Below are positions 1-7,520 of a DNA stretch of 64,000 nucleotides, one piece after another. This stretch comes from Ectopseudomonas chengduensis (lineage in GTDB: Bacteria; Pseudomonadota; Gammaproteobacteria; Pseudomonadales; Pseudomonadaceae), in assembly GCF_900102635.1 (NCBI RefSeq), contig NZ_FMZQ01000016.1, positions 62,001 to 126,000 on the forward strand, given 5' to 3'. The translations under genes were made by a program, and so were the position numbers. Every line of letters begins with the position of its first letter. Position 1 is the first letter of the stretch. The notes below the pieces were generated by a model. It was not told the DNA's origin. It did no database searches and was given only the letters and a program-made list of their open reading frames with translations.

Positions 1-174
1 AACAATGATGCCGTGCAACGCGCGCTCACGCACATCAATCAGATGACTGCGGACCGCCTGCTGACGCCGGTGATCGACAAGGTGTTCGACTTCGAAGATT
101 TCGTCGAAGCGCATCGCTACATGGAAACCTGCCCGAACCGCGGGCGGGTGGCCCTGAAACTGGCCACGGATTAG
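1..174 (+). CDS. C-terminal end of a zinc-type alcohol dehydrogenase / quinone reductase (MDR family), cut by the window start
   Basis: Frame 1 is open from the first base to a TAG at 172-174 and gives 57 residues. The tail reads VIDKVFDFEDFVEAHRYME followed by GRVALKL. This is the usual C-terminal signature of medium-chain NAD(P)-dependent alcohol dehydrogenases and quinone reductases, where the last strand and helix close the catalytic domain. The catalytic and cofactor-binding parts lie outside the window, so the substrate cannot be named. The stop codon abuts the palindromic repeat that begins at 174. Confidence 0.75.
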   Translation, partial: NNDAVQRALTHINQMTADRLLTPVIDKVFDFEDFVEAHRYMETCPNRGRVALKLATD

Positions 175-313
175 GCTCTGTACAAAAGTGCCTGCGCTCG
201 GTGATGCTGCGTTAAAAACAGGCTCAGAATGCTCATTTACAGCTCGTAAACTGCGCTTCTTCGCCTGTTTTTGCCTTGCCTGACCTTCGCTCGACGACTT
301 TTCGCACAGACCC
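174..313. repeat. 140-bp imperfect palindromic repeat element
   Basis: The two outer arms, GGCTCTGTACAAAAG at 174-188 and CTTTTCGCACAGACCC at 298-313, are imperfect inverted copies. The inner arms continue through AAAACAGGC/GCCTGTTTT to a centre at 236-250 (TTTAC-AGCTC-GTAAA). The whole element is symmetric about base 243-244. It starts on the stop codon of the upstream gene and ends 61 bp before cheV, and no reading frame fits it. It resembles dispersed palindromic elements of Pseudomonas genomes and could also act as a transcription terminator. Confidence 0.65.
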
Positions 314-374
314 TAAAGTCCTTGGCCATGCGGTCGCTATAACCTAGGTCTACGTTCGTTCTAAGGATAGGTAC

Positions 375-1268
375 ATGAGTCTGGTTACCGGCGACGCGCT
401 ATCGCTGTTGTTGTTTCGTTTGCATAGCGGCCGCCTGCTGGGGATCAACCTGCTCAAGGTCAACGAGATCATTCCCTGTCCAGCCTTGACCAAGCTGCCC
501 AATCGTCACCCCAACGTGCGCGGCATCGCCACCTTGCGCGGCGCCGCGATGACGGTGATCGACCTGGCGCGCGCCATCGGCGAACGCGGTGCGGCTGACG
601 AAGACGATGGTTGCCTGATCGTCACCGAGTTGAGCCGCTCGCGTCAGGGGCTGCACGTGAAAAGTGTCGAGCGTATCGTGCAGTGCTCCACCCGCGATGT
701 GCGTCCGCCACCCGCCGGCTCCGGCGCGCGTGCCTTCATTACCGGTGTGACACAGATCGATGGCGCCATCGTGCAGGTTCTCGATATCGAGAAGGTACTG
801 CACGACATTGCCCCTGCGCTGGAGGAAGCTCCCGTCGGGCAACTGCTCGATGGCCAGGATGCCCGCCTGCTGCAAGATCGCCGCGTCTTGCTGGTCGACG
901 ACTCGCAAGTCGCGTTGCAACAGACCCTCAACGTACTGCGCCAGCTGGGGCTCGATTGCACCGCAGTGCGCAGTGCCCAGGCTGCCCTGCAGCAACTGCA
1001 CGAATACCATCAGGCTGGCATGCCATTCGAGCTTCTGGTCTCGGACATCGAGATGCCTGAGCTGGATGGCTACAGTCTGGTTCAGGAAATTCGTCGCAGC
1101 CCCGATATTGCCGGCACCTACGTGCTGCTGCACACCTCGCTGGACAGCACCATGAATACCGAGAAGGCGCGTTCGGTCGGTGCCAATGCGGTACTGACCA
1201 AGTTCTCCTCGGTCGATCTCAGCCAGGCACTGCTCGATGCCTTCCGGCAAATGAGCGGGCAGCACTGA
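375..1268 (+). CDS. cheV: Chemotaxis coupling protein CheV (CheW domain plus response-regulator receiver)
   Basis: 297 aa. Residues about 10-150 form a CheW-like SH3 fold that couples chemoreceptors to the CheA kinase. Residues about 168-295 form a receiver domain with the acidic pair D175/D176, phospho-acceptor D224 (LLVSDIEMPELDG), the T/S position in LLHTS and the conserved K276. This CheW-REC order defines CheV, whose phosphorylation is thought to tune adaptation in the cytoplasmic receptor array. The ATG at 375 follows AAGGATAG. The gene stands alone, with a repeat upstream and a hairpin terminator downstream; no other chemotaxis gene is present in the window. Confidence 0.93.
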   Translation: MSLVTGDALSLLLFRLHSGRLLGINLLKVNEIIPCPALTKLPNRHPNVRGIATLRGAAMTVIDLARAIGERGAADEDDGCLIVTELSRSRQGLHVKSVERIVQCSTRDVRPPPAGSGARAFITGVTQIDGAIVQVLDIEKVLHDIAPALEEAPVGQLLDGQDARLLQDRRVLLVDDSQVALQQTLNVLRQLGLDCTAVRSAQAALQQLHEYHQAGMPFELLVSDIEMPELDGYSLVQEIRRSPDIAGTYVLLHTSLDSTMNTEKARSVGANAVLTKFSSVDLSQALLDAFRQMSGQH

Positions 1269-1277
1269 GCTCCCCCT

Positions 1278-1310
1278 GCAACCCCTTGCCGCTTGACGGC
1301 AAGGGGTTGC
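1278..1310 (+). terminator. Hairpin terminator after cheV
   Basis: A perfect 14-bp stem (GCAACCCCTTGCCG at 1278-1291 with its complement at 1297-1310) with a 5-base loop begins 10 bp after the cheV stop. There is no strong T-run, only a CT-rich tail, so it may act as an imperfect intrinsic terminator. Confidence 0.65.
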
Positions 1311-1432
1311 CTCGCCTCCTTTCTACCTGATTATAAAGTTCAATACTTTCAATTGGTTAAGCGCGCCTCGTGAGCTGGCATGCGCTTTGAATCAGTACGC
1401 CTGGCAATTGCAACTCAGTCAAGGAGCACGGC

Positions 1433-1936
1433 ATGAGCACGATTGGAGGTATTGGCAGTTACGGTGGCATATCCCTGACGGGATTTCGCAACAAGCAGAG
1501 TGAAGAGCAGGGCGAGCTGGCCCAGTTAGCGCGCAATGTCGAGAAGACCACGCGCACGGCGAACGCCGAGTCCGAACGCGAGTTCCGCGCCAGGCAGGCT
1601 ACGGAGGAGGGCTTCGCGCGTTTGCGCGTCGCTCTGCAGAACGCGTCAGACGGCAAGGTCGAGACATCCGTCAGTTCAGGGCAGGTGGAAAAGCCATTGG
1701 GCGACGAGGGCGGTAACGCCGCGCTGGAGGCTTTCAAGGCCTATATGGCGATGACTCCGGCCGAGAAGATGCGCGACAGTATCCTCAAGGAAATAGGCAT
1801 GACCGAAGAGGAGATCGAGGCGCTGCCACCTGAGCAGCAGAAGGCAGTCGAAGAAGAAATTGCCCAGCGCATGGAGGAGCGAGCCAAGATGCAGGCCCAG
1901 TCAGAAGACAATGGTCATTCTTATGGGCTGATCTGA
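1433..1936 (+). CDS. Conserved hypothetical protein, charged helical
   Basis: 167 aa; function not recognised. The N-terminus is glycine-rich (IGGIGSYGGISLTGF), the middle is charged and predicted helical, and the C-terminal third (MTPAEKMRDSILKEIGMTEEEIEALPPE and on) is a compact acidic helical module that I recall from other Pseudomonas and Shewanella proteins of unknown role. There is no signal peptide or membrane segment. The start is supported by CAAGGAGCACGGC directly before the ATG. It is probably monocistronic: 164 bp separates it from cheV and 207 bp from the next gene. Confidence 0.75.
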   Translation: MSTIGGIGSYGGISLTGFRNKQSEEQGELAQLARNVEKTTRTANAESEREFRARQATEEGFARLRVALQNASDGKVETSVSSGQVEKPLGDEGGNAALEAFKAYMAMTPAEKMRDSILKEIGMTEEEIEALPPEQQKAVEEEIAQRMEERAKMQAQSEDNGHSYGLI

Positions 1937-1987
1937 TCGGCGTGCGCCTTGTTGGATGGGTATTTCAGGGTTGGGCCTGCGAAAAAA

Positions 1988-2005
1988 CCGTGATGTAAAT
2001 CACGG
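1988..2005. promoter_or_regulatory. CRP/Vfr-like palindromic operator
   Basis: CCGTGAT-GTAA-ATCACGG is a perfect 7-bp inverted repeat with a 4-bp spacer. GTGA-N6-TCAC matches the core of CRP/Vfr sites; the G at the second position fits CRP/Vfr better than the TTGAT half-site of Anr/FNR. It lies 139 bp upstream of the AraC-type gene. Binding is inferred, not shown. Confidence 0.45.
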
Positions 2006-2042
2006 ATGATTCTCCGTCCTGGTGAATAACCGTTGGAATTTT

Positions 2043-2085
2043 CATGGGTTGAACTGTCTATCAATCGACGACGGTTCAACCCATG
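2043..2085. promoter_or_regulatory. Long inverted repeat upstream of the AraC-family gene
   Basis: CATGGGTTGAAC (2043-2054) is repeated in inverted form as GTTCAACCCATG (2074-2085). The match extends inward to 16 bp with one mismatch, leaving an 11-base centre. It lies 58 bp before the AraC-type start. It could be the autoregulatory operator of that protein, or a terminator of the gene ending at 1936; it has no T-run. Confidence 0.4.
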
Positions 2086-2143
2086 GGCTCTAACCGGTTG
2101 AGCTTTCACCACCCTAGAGAATCTTTATCAGGTCATTGCCAAT

Positions 2144-3007
2144 ATGGATGTTCTTTCCGAGTTCTTCGAGCGCACGAGCCTGCAAGGGCGACTGTTATTC
2201 GCCGGCCCGGTAGACGGTACCCTGGTGCTGGATAAGCCCCCTGGCATGGCATTCATCCACGTCATCGAGCGAGGTGCACTGGATATGGTGCACGCCGACA
2301 AGCCTCGCATCGCGATCAGTGAACCCAGCGTTTTGTTCTGTCCCAGCACCTGCTGCTACAAGTTGCGTGCGCACCAGCCCGGTGGCGTGGATCTGATCTG
2401 CGCCTCGTTCCAGTTCGGGCGTTCAGGGCAGCAGCCATTTCCATTGGGTCTCCTGGAAACCCTGGTGTTTCCGTTGAGCGCCCTTGAGCAGCTCGGGCCG
2501 GTGATCGGCTCACTGGTCAACGAATTCCGGACACAGGCACCCGGCCGGAGCAAGGCGTTGAACCTGCTGTTCGAATATGTGTTCGTCCTGCTGGTACGCC
2601 GCGCGGTGAACGAAGGGCGCATAACCAGCGGCCTGCTTTATGCGCTGCAGGACAGTCAACTGGGGCCTGCGCTGATCTGCATTCACCAGGAACCCCAACT
2701 GGCCTGGAGCGTCGAGCGTCTGGCCGCGTTGGCGAAGATGTCGCGTACCAAGTTCGCAGCACTGTTCTCCGAGGTCATGAGCATGACGCCCATGGCCTAT
2801 GTGACTGCCTGGCGCATGAAGGTGGCGCAGGACCTGCTGCGTGAGGGGAAGCCGATCAAGGTGATCGCCGATGCTGTGGGCTACGCCTCGCAGGCGTCGT
2901 TCTCACGCACCTTTGCCCAGCAGGTCGGGCAACCGCCAGGCGAATGGTTGCGGGCTGAAGGGGAGGACCCGCCGGCGAAGCTGCAGGTACAGATTTACCG
3001 CGATTGA
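2144..3007 (+). CDS. AraC-family transcriptional regulator with N-terminal cupin-like sensor domain
   Basis: 287 aa. Residues about 5-180 resemble the cupin-type ligand-binding half of AraC regulators. Residues about 190-280 carry the paired helix-turn-helix: WSVERLAALAKMSRTKFAALF for the first helix pair, and IKVIADAVGYASQASFSRTF for the second, conserved AraC signature. It is a cytoplasmic DNA-binding activator or repressor of unknown ligand. The ribosome-binding site before the ATG is weak. It converges on the NADH dehydrogenase-like gene, so its target is not obvious from context; the CRP-like site and inverted repeat upstream are candidate control sites. Confidence 0.88.
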   Translation: MDVLSEFFERTSLQGRLLFAGPVDGTLVLDKPPGMAFIHVIERGALDMVHADKPRIAISEPSVLFCPSTCCYKLRAHQPGGVDLICASFQFGRSGQQPFPLGLLETLVFPLSALEQLGPVIGSLVNEFRTQAPGRSKALNLLFEYVFVLLVRRAVNEGRITSGLLYALQDSQLGPALICIHQEPQLAWSVERLAALAKMSRTKFAALFSEVMSMTPMAYVTAWRMKVAQDLLREGKPIKVIADAVGYASQASFSRTFAQQVGQPPGEWLRAEGEDPPAKLQVQIYRD

Positions 3008-3013
3008 GCGTGA

Positions 3014-3044
3014 CATGCCCAGGACAGCCGACGCCCTGGGCATG
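3014..3044. terminator. Bidirectional hairpin between convergent genes
   Basis: CATGCCCAGG (3014-3023) pairs perfectly with CCTGGGCATG (3035-3044) across an 11-base loop. It lies between the stops of the AraC gene and the convergent oxidoreductase gene. No T-run is present. Confidence 0.5.
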
Positions 3045-3053
3045 CCTCATCGA

Positions 3054-4259
3054 TCAGGCGACGACCGGAATCAGCGGGTCGGCGGCTGCCAGAGCGATCT
3101 CGCGCTTGGCCTCCGGCGGGTAGATCCACTGGGTGTTGATCTGCATTTTCAGCTCTTTGCCTTCCTTGCCGGTCAGCACCACCTTGCGCTCCCAGCCTTC
3201 GGTGAACACAGCGCCCCAGGCGCCCAGGTCCAGGCAGGTGACGTACTTGGGTTGGCTGTAGGGAATCGGCTCGACACCCAGCAGATCGGCTGCAGCGTTA
3301 TTGCCGGAGGAGCGGCCGAGAGCGATGGCGTGCTGGCAGGTCATCAGTGCGTGGTTGCCAAGTTCATCCACCGCGGCATAGGCGGTATCGCCGGTGGCAT
3401 AGATGGCGTCCTGACCCAACACTTTCAGGTTGCGGTCGACGTGCAGGCGGCCGAAGGCATCGCGCTCGCTATCGATCTGCTGCGTCAGCGCTGAGGCCTT
3501 AACCCCGACGGTCCAGACTACGGTGCTAGCTTCGATACGTTCGCCGTTGTCGAGCTGGACGCCATGCTCATCGACCATCGACACCGGGCTACCGAGCTTC
3601 CAGGACACGCCCAGTGTGTCGCTGGCTTCGGCGATCACCGAGGCGATTTGCTCGCCCATGACGCTGCCAACCTGTTTGCCCATGTCGACGACGATCACCC
3701 GCACATCGACCTCATCACCCAGAATGGCGCGCAGCCGCGCCGGCATTTCCGTAGCCGTTTCGATACCGGTGAAACCACCGCCGACCACCACCACGGTGTT
3801 ACGCGCCTGGCTGGCCGGTTTGTCACGCAGGTTCTGCAGATGGGTTTCGAGTTTCTGCGCCGCCTCCAGGCTGTCGACATCGAAAGCGAAGCGGTCGATA
3901 CCGGCCAGTGGAGGTCGGGCGACCTGGCTACCGGATGCCAGAATCAACCGGTCGAAATTTAGTTCGGCCTGCGCGCCGCTTGCATTGCGATAGATGACTC
4001 GCCTGCCTGCGGCATCGATACGGGTGGCGCTGCCTTGCACGAACTGCACGCCGACCGCATCGAACAACGGGCCTAGCGGTGCAACGGTGGTGCTCAGGTC
4101 GCTTTCATAGAAACGCGGACGTACGCGCAGTTCCGCTTGCGGAGCGAGGAGGGTAACGGCGACGTCCAGGCGCTGGTGCTGATCCAGCAGGCGAACGGCG
4201 CTCAGCGCACTCCACATACCGCCGAAGCCGGCACCGATGATCAGGATCTGCTGTTTCAT
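3054..4259 (-). CDS. NAD(P)/FAD-dependent oxidoreductase, type II NADH dehydrogenase-like
   Basis: 401 aa from the ATG at 4259. The open frame extends upstream, but the start at MKQQILIIGAGFGG has GGGA 9 bp before it and puts the FAD dinucleotide-binding motif GAGFGG at the N-terminus, as in the family. A second Rossmann motif (VVVVGGGFTGIETA, about residues 161-174) binds NAD(P)H. ATGDTAYA near residue 300 matches the family's FAD-binding ATGD motif. NDH-2 enzymes transfer electrons from NADH to quinone at the membrane surface without pumping protons. No clear C-terminal membrane anchor is visible, so a soluble oxidoreductase is also possible. It is divergent from a MocR regulator with a shared 127-bp promoter region. 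Confidence 0.82.
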   Translation of the reverse strand: MKQQILIIGAGFGGMWSALSAVRLLDQHQRLDVAVTLLAPQAELRVRPRFYESDLSTTVAPLGPLFDAVGVQFVQGSATRIDAAGRRVIYRNASGAQAELNFDRLILASGSQVARPPLAGIDRFAFDVDSLEAAQKLETHLQNLRDKPASQARNTVVVVGGGFTGIETATEMPARLRAILGDEVDVRVIVVDMGKQVGSVMGEQIASVIAEASDTLGVSWKLGSPVSMVDEHGVQLDNGERIEASTVVWTVGVKASALTQQIDSERDAFGRLHVDRNLKVLGQDAIYATGDTAYAAVDELGNHALMTCQHAIALGRSSGNNAAADLLGVEPIPYSQPKYVTCLDLGAWGAVFTEGWERKVVLTGKEGKELKMQINTQWIYPPEAKREIALAAADPLIPVVA

Positions 4260-4330
4260 ATCGTGAATTCCCATAGTCGTTGAAGAAAAGAAGTGTTGGC
4301 TGGCTACGGGATCGATTGTGTGGTTGTTTT

Positions 4331-4348
4331 GGATCAGGGTATTGATCC
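4331..4348. promoter_or_regulatory. Inverted repeat in the shared promoter region, candidate MocR operator
   Basis: GGATCA-N6-TGATCC is a perfect 6-bp inverted repeat lying between the divergent NADH dehydrogenase-like and MocR genes, 38 bp before the MocR start. A related GGGATCGAT lies about 20 bp away. Position and symmetry suggest an operator for the divergently encoded regulator. Confidence 0.4.
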
Positions 4349-4386
4349 AGTATCTGCAAAAATAACTAGTCCACTTCGAGGACCCT

Positions 4387-5886
4387 ATGCCACTCGATAA
4401 AACCCCACCGCAAGTGGTCTTTCTGCCGCTGGGAACGCCGGAGGAGGGAGTCAGCCTGCAGGGATGGCTATACGAGTCGCTGCGCCGCGCGATTCTGAGT
4501 GGGCGCCTGCCCGCTGGCAGCAAGCTACCCAGTACTCGCTCCATGGCCGAGTACTACGGCCTGGCACGCGGGACGGTGCAGGCGGCCTATCAGCAGTTGC
4601 TTTCCGAAGGCTATCTGCAAGCTCGAACCGGCAGTGGTACGCGCGTCAGCGAGGTATTGCCAGACCCGACGCTGAACGCCGGATACGTTCGGCGCAAGGT
4701 GGTGGCCGAGGTGCAAGAGAAGCGCACAGCTCCTGACACGCCCTGGCTAAAGCGTCTGGCCGAGATCGAACCAATCTTCTCTCGGCGAACGCTGCCAACC
4801 GGCGTGCGTCCGTTCTTTCCTCACCGTGGCGATATCAACGCCTTTCCCATCGACCTGTGGCGCAAGTTGCACACCCAGCAGTTGCGCAGCTCGCGCCTGA
4901 CGATGTTGCTCGATGCCGACCCGGCAGGCCTGCCCGAGCTGCGTGAAGCCATCGCCGGCTATCTGGCCATCGCCCGTGGGGTACAGGTTTCACCGGAGCG
5001 CATCCTGGTGCTCGGCAGCGTGCAACAAGGCTTGGATATCTGCCTGCGCTTGCTGGCTCCAGGCGACTCTCAGGTCTGGATGGAAGATCCCGGTTATCCC
5101 GGCGCACGGCAGTTGATGGACATCTCAGGTGTGACGCGAGTGGACGTGCCGGTAGATCGTTCCGGCATCAAGGTGGACGAGGGGAGGCGCTTGGCGCCTG
5201 GCGCTCGGTTGGCTTACGTTACGCCCTCACGCCAGGCCCCACTGGGTGGTGAGCTGTCGCCGGCACGGCGCCTGGCCTTGCTGAAATGGGCGGCAGAGCA
5301 GGGCAGCTATATCTTCGAGGACGACTACGACAGCGAGTACCGCTTCATCGCCAAACCCATTCCGGCGTTGCGCTCCATGCCGGGCGCCGAGCACTCGGTG
5401 ATCATGGCTGGCACCTTCAGCAAACTGCTGTTCCCCTCGATTCGTCTGGCCTATCTGGTGCTACCTGAACATCTTGTGGAGAGTTTCACCCGTGCCTCGG
5501 CGCTGATGTCGCGCCATGCCAACAGCCTGGCGCAGGCCGTGCTGGCCGATTTCATCCATGAGGGGCATTTCGACCGTCACGTGCGGCGCATGCGCAAGAT
5601 CTACGCAGCGCGTGCCGACGCCTTCGCCGAAGCCGCGCACAAGCACTGGCAAGGGCTGATCGAGGTGCCGGAAATTCGTGCAGGCATGGATATCGCCTGC
5701 CATTTGCAGGTGGAGAACGAACAGGAAGCTTTCGCGCGTTTGCAGGTTGCCGGTATCGACGCATTGCCACTGGCGAGCTACTGCGTCGAGGCAAGGCCAC
5801 CAGGGCTGGTAATGGGCTTTGCGCCTTATGAAGAACGCGCCATCGAGGATGCCGCCAGGGCTGTTGCGCACACCCTGCGCGGTTGA
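4387..5886 (+). CDS. MocR/PdxR-family transcriptional regulator (GntR HTH fused to aminotransferase-like domain)
   Basis: 499 aa. Residues about 25-95 form a GntR-type winged helix (LPSTRSMAEYYGLARGTVQA). After a linker, residues about 135-490 form a fold-type I PLP-binding aminotransferase-like domain with the MocR hallmark FEDDYDSEYRF and the PLP-lysine region GTFSKLLFPSIRLAYLVLP. These regulators sense PLP or an amine ligand through the aminotransferase half and bind DNA as dimers. It is divergent from the NADH dehydrogenase-like gene, which is its most likely target. Whether it is PdxR in the strict sense cannot be told, since no pyridoxal synthase genes are nearby. Confidence 0.92.
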   Translation: MPLDKTPPQVVFLPLGTPEEGVSLQGWLYESLRRAILSGRLPAGSKLPSTRSMAEYYGLARGTVQAAYQQLLSEGYLQARTGSGTRVSEVLPDPTLNAGYVRRKVVAEVQEKRTAPDTPWLKRLAEIEPIFSRRTLPTGVRPFFPHRGDINAFPIDLWRKLHTQQLRSSRLTMLLDADPAGLPELREAIAGYLAIARGVQVSPERILVLGSVQQGLDICLRLLAPGDSQVWMEDPGYPGARQLMDISGVTRVDVPVDRSGIKVDEGRRLAPGARLAYVTPSRQAPLGGELSPARRLALLKWAAEQGSYIFEDDYDSEYRFIAKPIPALRSMPGAEHSVIMAGTFSKLLFPSIRLAYLVLPEHLVESFTRASALMSRHANSLAQAVLADFIHEGHFDRHVRRMRKIYAARADAFAEAAHKHWQGLIEVPEIRAGMDIACHLQVENEQEAFARLQVAGIDALPLASYCVEARPPGLVMGFAPYEERAIEDAARAVAHTLRG

Positions 5887-5889
5887 GAA

Positions 5890-5913
5890 CTGCCCCGGCC
5901 TCGGCCGGGGCAG
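5890..5913. terminator. Bidirectional hairpin terminator between convergent genes
   Basis: CTGCCCCGGCC (5890-5900) and its exact complement (5903-5913) form an 11-bp GC-rich stem. It starts 3 bp after the MocR stop and ends 6 bp before the porin stop, so it can serve both convergent genes. It lacks a T-run. Confidence 0.6.
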
Positions 5914-5919
5914 CGACCA

Positions 5920-7173
5920 TCAGAGGATGCTCAGCGGGTATTCGACAAAGGCACGGATCTCGTTGAGATCCGGCCCTACGTCGGTGCTGGAGCGGTAGAT
6001 GGAGTTACGCAGGCGCAGATGCAGATCCTTGGCCGCGCCACTCTGGAAGGTGTAGCCGATCTGGTTGAAGATCTCGCGCTCGGTGCCATTGTTGTCGCTG
6101 CCGGTATCGATGTTGTCACCGCGTACGTAGGCGAACTTGTAACGCAGACCCGGCACACCGTACTTGGCAAAATCCAGCTCGTAGCTGGCCTGCCAGGAAC
6201 GCTCGTCCTTCAGGTTGAAGTCCGAGTAGTAGGAGTTGGCTACATAGATGGTTCCGCCGCCGTCGCCATAATCTTTGGCAAATCCGGCATCGCCACTGTT
6301 GCGCTGGTGCGCGACGATGAAGGCATGGGCGCCGATGCTGTACTTGGCCGCCAGGCTCCAGATGGTGTTGCGGTCACCTTCGCCATCGCCGCCGTAATCC
6401 AGGGCTGCTACGGAACCGGTGTCGTACTTGGTGCGATAGATGTTGAAGTCGAAATTCAACGCCTGTTCGGCGGCCAACACCAAGTTGTAGTTGACGTTGG
6501 CGTAGTAGCGTTTGTACATGTCCTCAAGATCGGCGTGATACACCGCCAGGCTCAAATCGTCGCTGACGGCGTAACTGCCGCCGAGCACATCAATGCTCTT
6601 GAGGCGATTGGGGTCGCGTGCCGAGTCGCCCATCGGGCTGTCCGCGGTGAAGCGACCTGCGTTCAGCTCCAGGCCTTCGATCTCGTTGCTGGTGACCAGC
6701 GTGCCAGTGAAGGACTGCGGCAGCAGACGGCTGTCGTCATGGGCCAGAACCGGCAGGGAAGGGAACTGGTTGCCGTACTTGATCACGGTATTGGATACGC
6801 GCAGTTTCACCGCACCGCCAGCCTGGGACAGGTCGTCCACCGGGCGACCTTCGCTGTCGGTGTCGAAGAACGCGCGATAGTTGCGGCCGCGACCGCTGTC
6901 GAGCTTGACCCCGAGCAGGCCGAAAGCATCGACGCCGAAGCCGACGGTACCCTGGGTGAATCCGGACTCGAAGGTGGCGATGAAACCCTGCCCCCAGGTC
7001 TTGGCGTCGTTGGTGTTGTCCTTGTAGTCACGGTTGAAGTAGGCGTTGCGCAGCAACAGATTGAGGCTGGCGTCTTCAACGAAACCGTTGGCTTCGGACT
7101 GGCTGCTGGCATGAGCCAACTGCCCGCCCAGCGCGAGGCTGCAAGCCAGCGCGAGACAGTGCTTCTTGTGCAT
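5920..7173 (-). CDS. OprD-family outer-membrane porin
   Basis: 417 aa from the ATG at 7173, which has GGGAG upstream; the open frame runs 14 codons further but has no better start. Residues 1-22 (MHKKHCLALACSLALGGQLAHA) are a signal peptide. The mature part has the OprD N-terminal pattern FVEDASLNLLLRNAYFNRDY, alternating beta strands, and a C-terminal strand ending in a hydrophobic residue (EYPLSIL), close to the usual 420 aa. OprD/Opd porins take up specific amino acids, peptides or carboxylates through an 18-strand barrel. The substrate cannot be assigned. Confidence 0.92.
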   Translation of the reverse strand: MHKKHCLALACSLALGGQLAHASSQSEANGFVEDASLNLLLRNAYFNRDYKDNTNDAKTWGQGFIATFESGFTQGTVGFGVDAFGLLGVKLDSGRGRNYRAFFDTDSEGRPVDDLSQAGGAVKLRVSNTVIKYGNQFPSLPVLAHDDSRLLPQSFTGTLVTSNEIEGLELNAGRFTADSPMGDSARDPNRLKSIDVLGGSYAVSDDLSLAVYHADLEDMYKRYYANVNYNLVLAAEQALNFDFNIYRTKYDTGSVAALDYGGDGEGDRNTIWSLAAKYSIGAHAFIVAHQRNSGDAGFAKDYGDGGGTIYVANSYYSDFNLKDERSWQASYELDFAKYGVPGLRYKFAYVRGDNIDTGSDNNGTEREIFNQIGYTFQSGAAKDLHLRLRNSIYRSSTDVGPDLNEIRAFVEYPLSIL

Positions 7174-7520
7174 GAGTGCTCCCGGTGTTGGTGTGCTGTT
7201 TTCAACGCGCCTCACATCGAGGTAAGGCCCGGCCCAGAGGGCGCGCTTAGAGTTATCACCCTGCCAGCAGATGCACTATTCAAGCTGATCGATGATCACT
7301 ATCAACGACTTCGATGCGGTGTTCGGGAGGATCGGCGATAGGCTTCTCCCCGATGAAGATTCCATAGGCGGCGGTTTTTGCAACACTCCCGGAGGCCGTC
7401 GCTCTGGCTCCACTTCATCTCCTTTGGTTAAGACGACTTGTGGCCGCCTGGTGATCCAGTGCGGCCTTTTTTTATGTTCATCTTTCCTGATCTTACGTGC
7501 GCAGCGGTTGAAGTGACGGG
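7174..7520 (+). other. Gene-free stretch upstream of the porin, possible small RNA on the + strand
   Basis: 347 bp without a convincing gene. It must contain the reverse-strand promoter of the porin. A strong intrinsic terminator on the + strand at 7442-7473 has no upstream + strand gene to serve: the only frame here, 7292-7516, reads straight through the terminator and lacks a ribosome-binding site. A short non-coding transcript ending near 7473 is the simplest explanation; I could not identify its promoter. Confidence 0.35.
7442..7473 (+). terminator. Rho-independent terminator, + strand, with no obvious gene upstream
   Basis: GGCCGC-CTG (7442-7450) pairs with CAG-T-GCGGCC (7457-7466) and is followed by seven consecutive T residues (7467-7473), the classical intrinsic terminator layout on the + strand. 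Both flanking genes lie on the other strand. Confidence 0.7.

Noticed and set aside
3054..4544. A 496-codon version of the NADH dehydrogenase-like gene
   Set aside because: The extra N-terminal 95 residues overlap the divergent MocR gene and precede the Rossmann motif that should be at the N-terminus.
6019..7341. A + strand open frame of 440 codons opposite the porin
   Set aside because: Antisense to an OprD-family gene with signal peptide and barrel pattern; the antisense translation resembles no family.
7292..7516. A 74-codon + strand frame between the porin and dnaE2 genes
   Set aside because: It has no ribosome-binding site and reads through a strong intrinsic terminator at 7442-7473.
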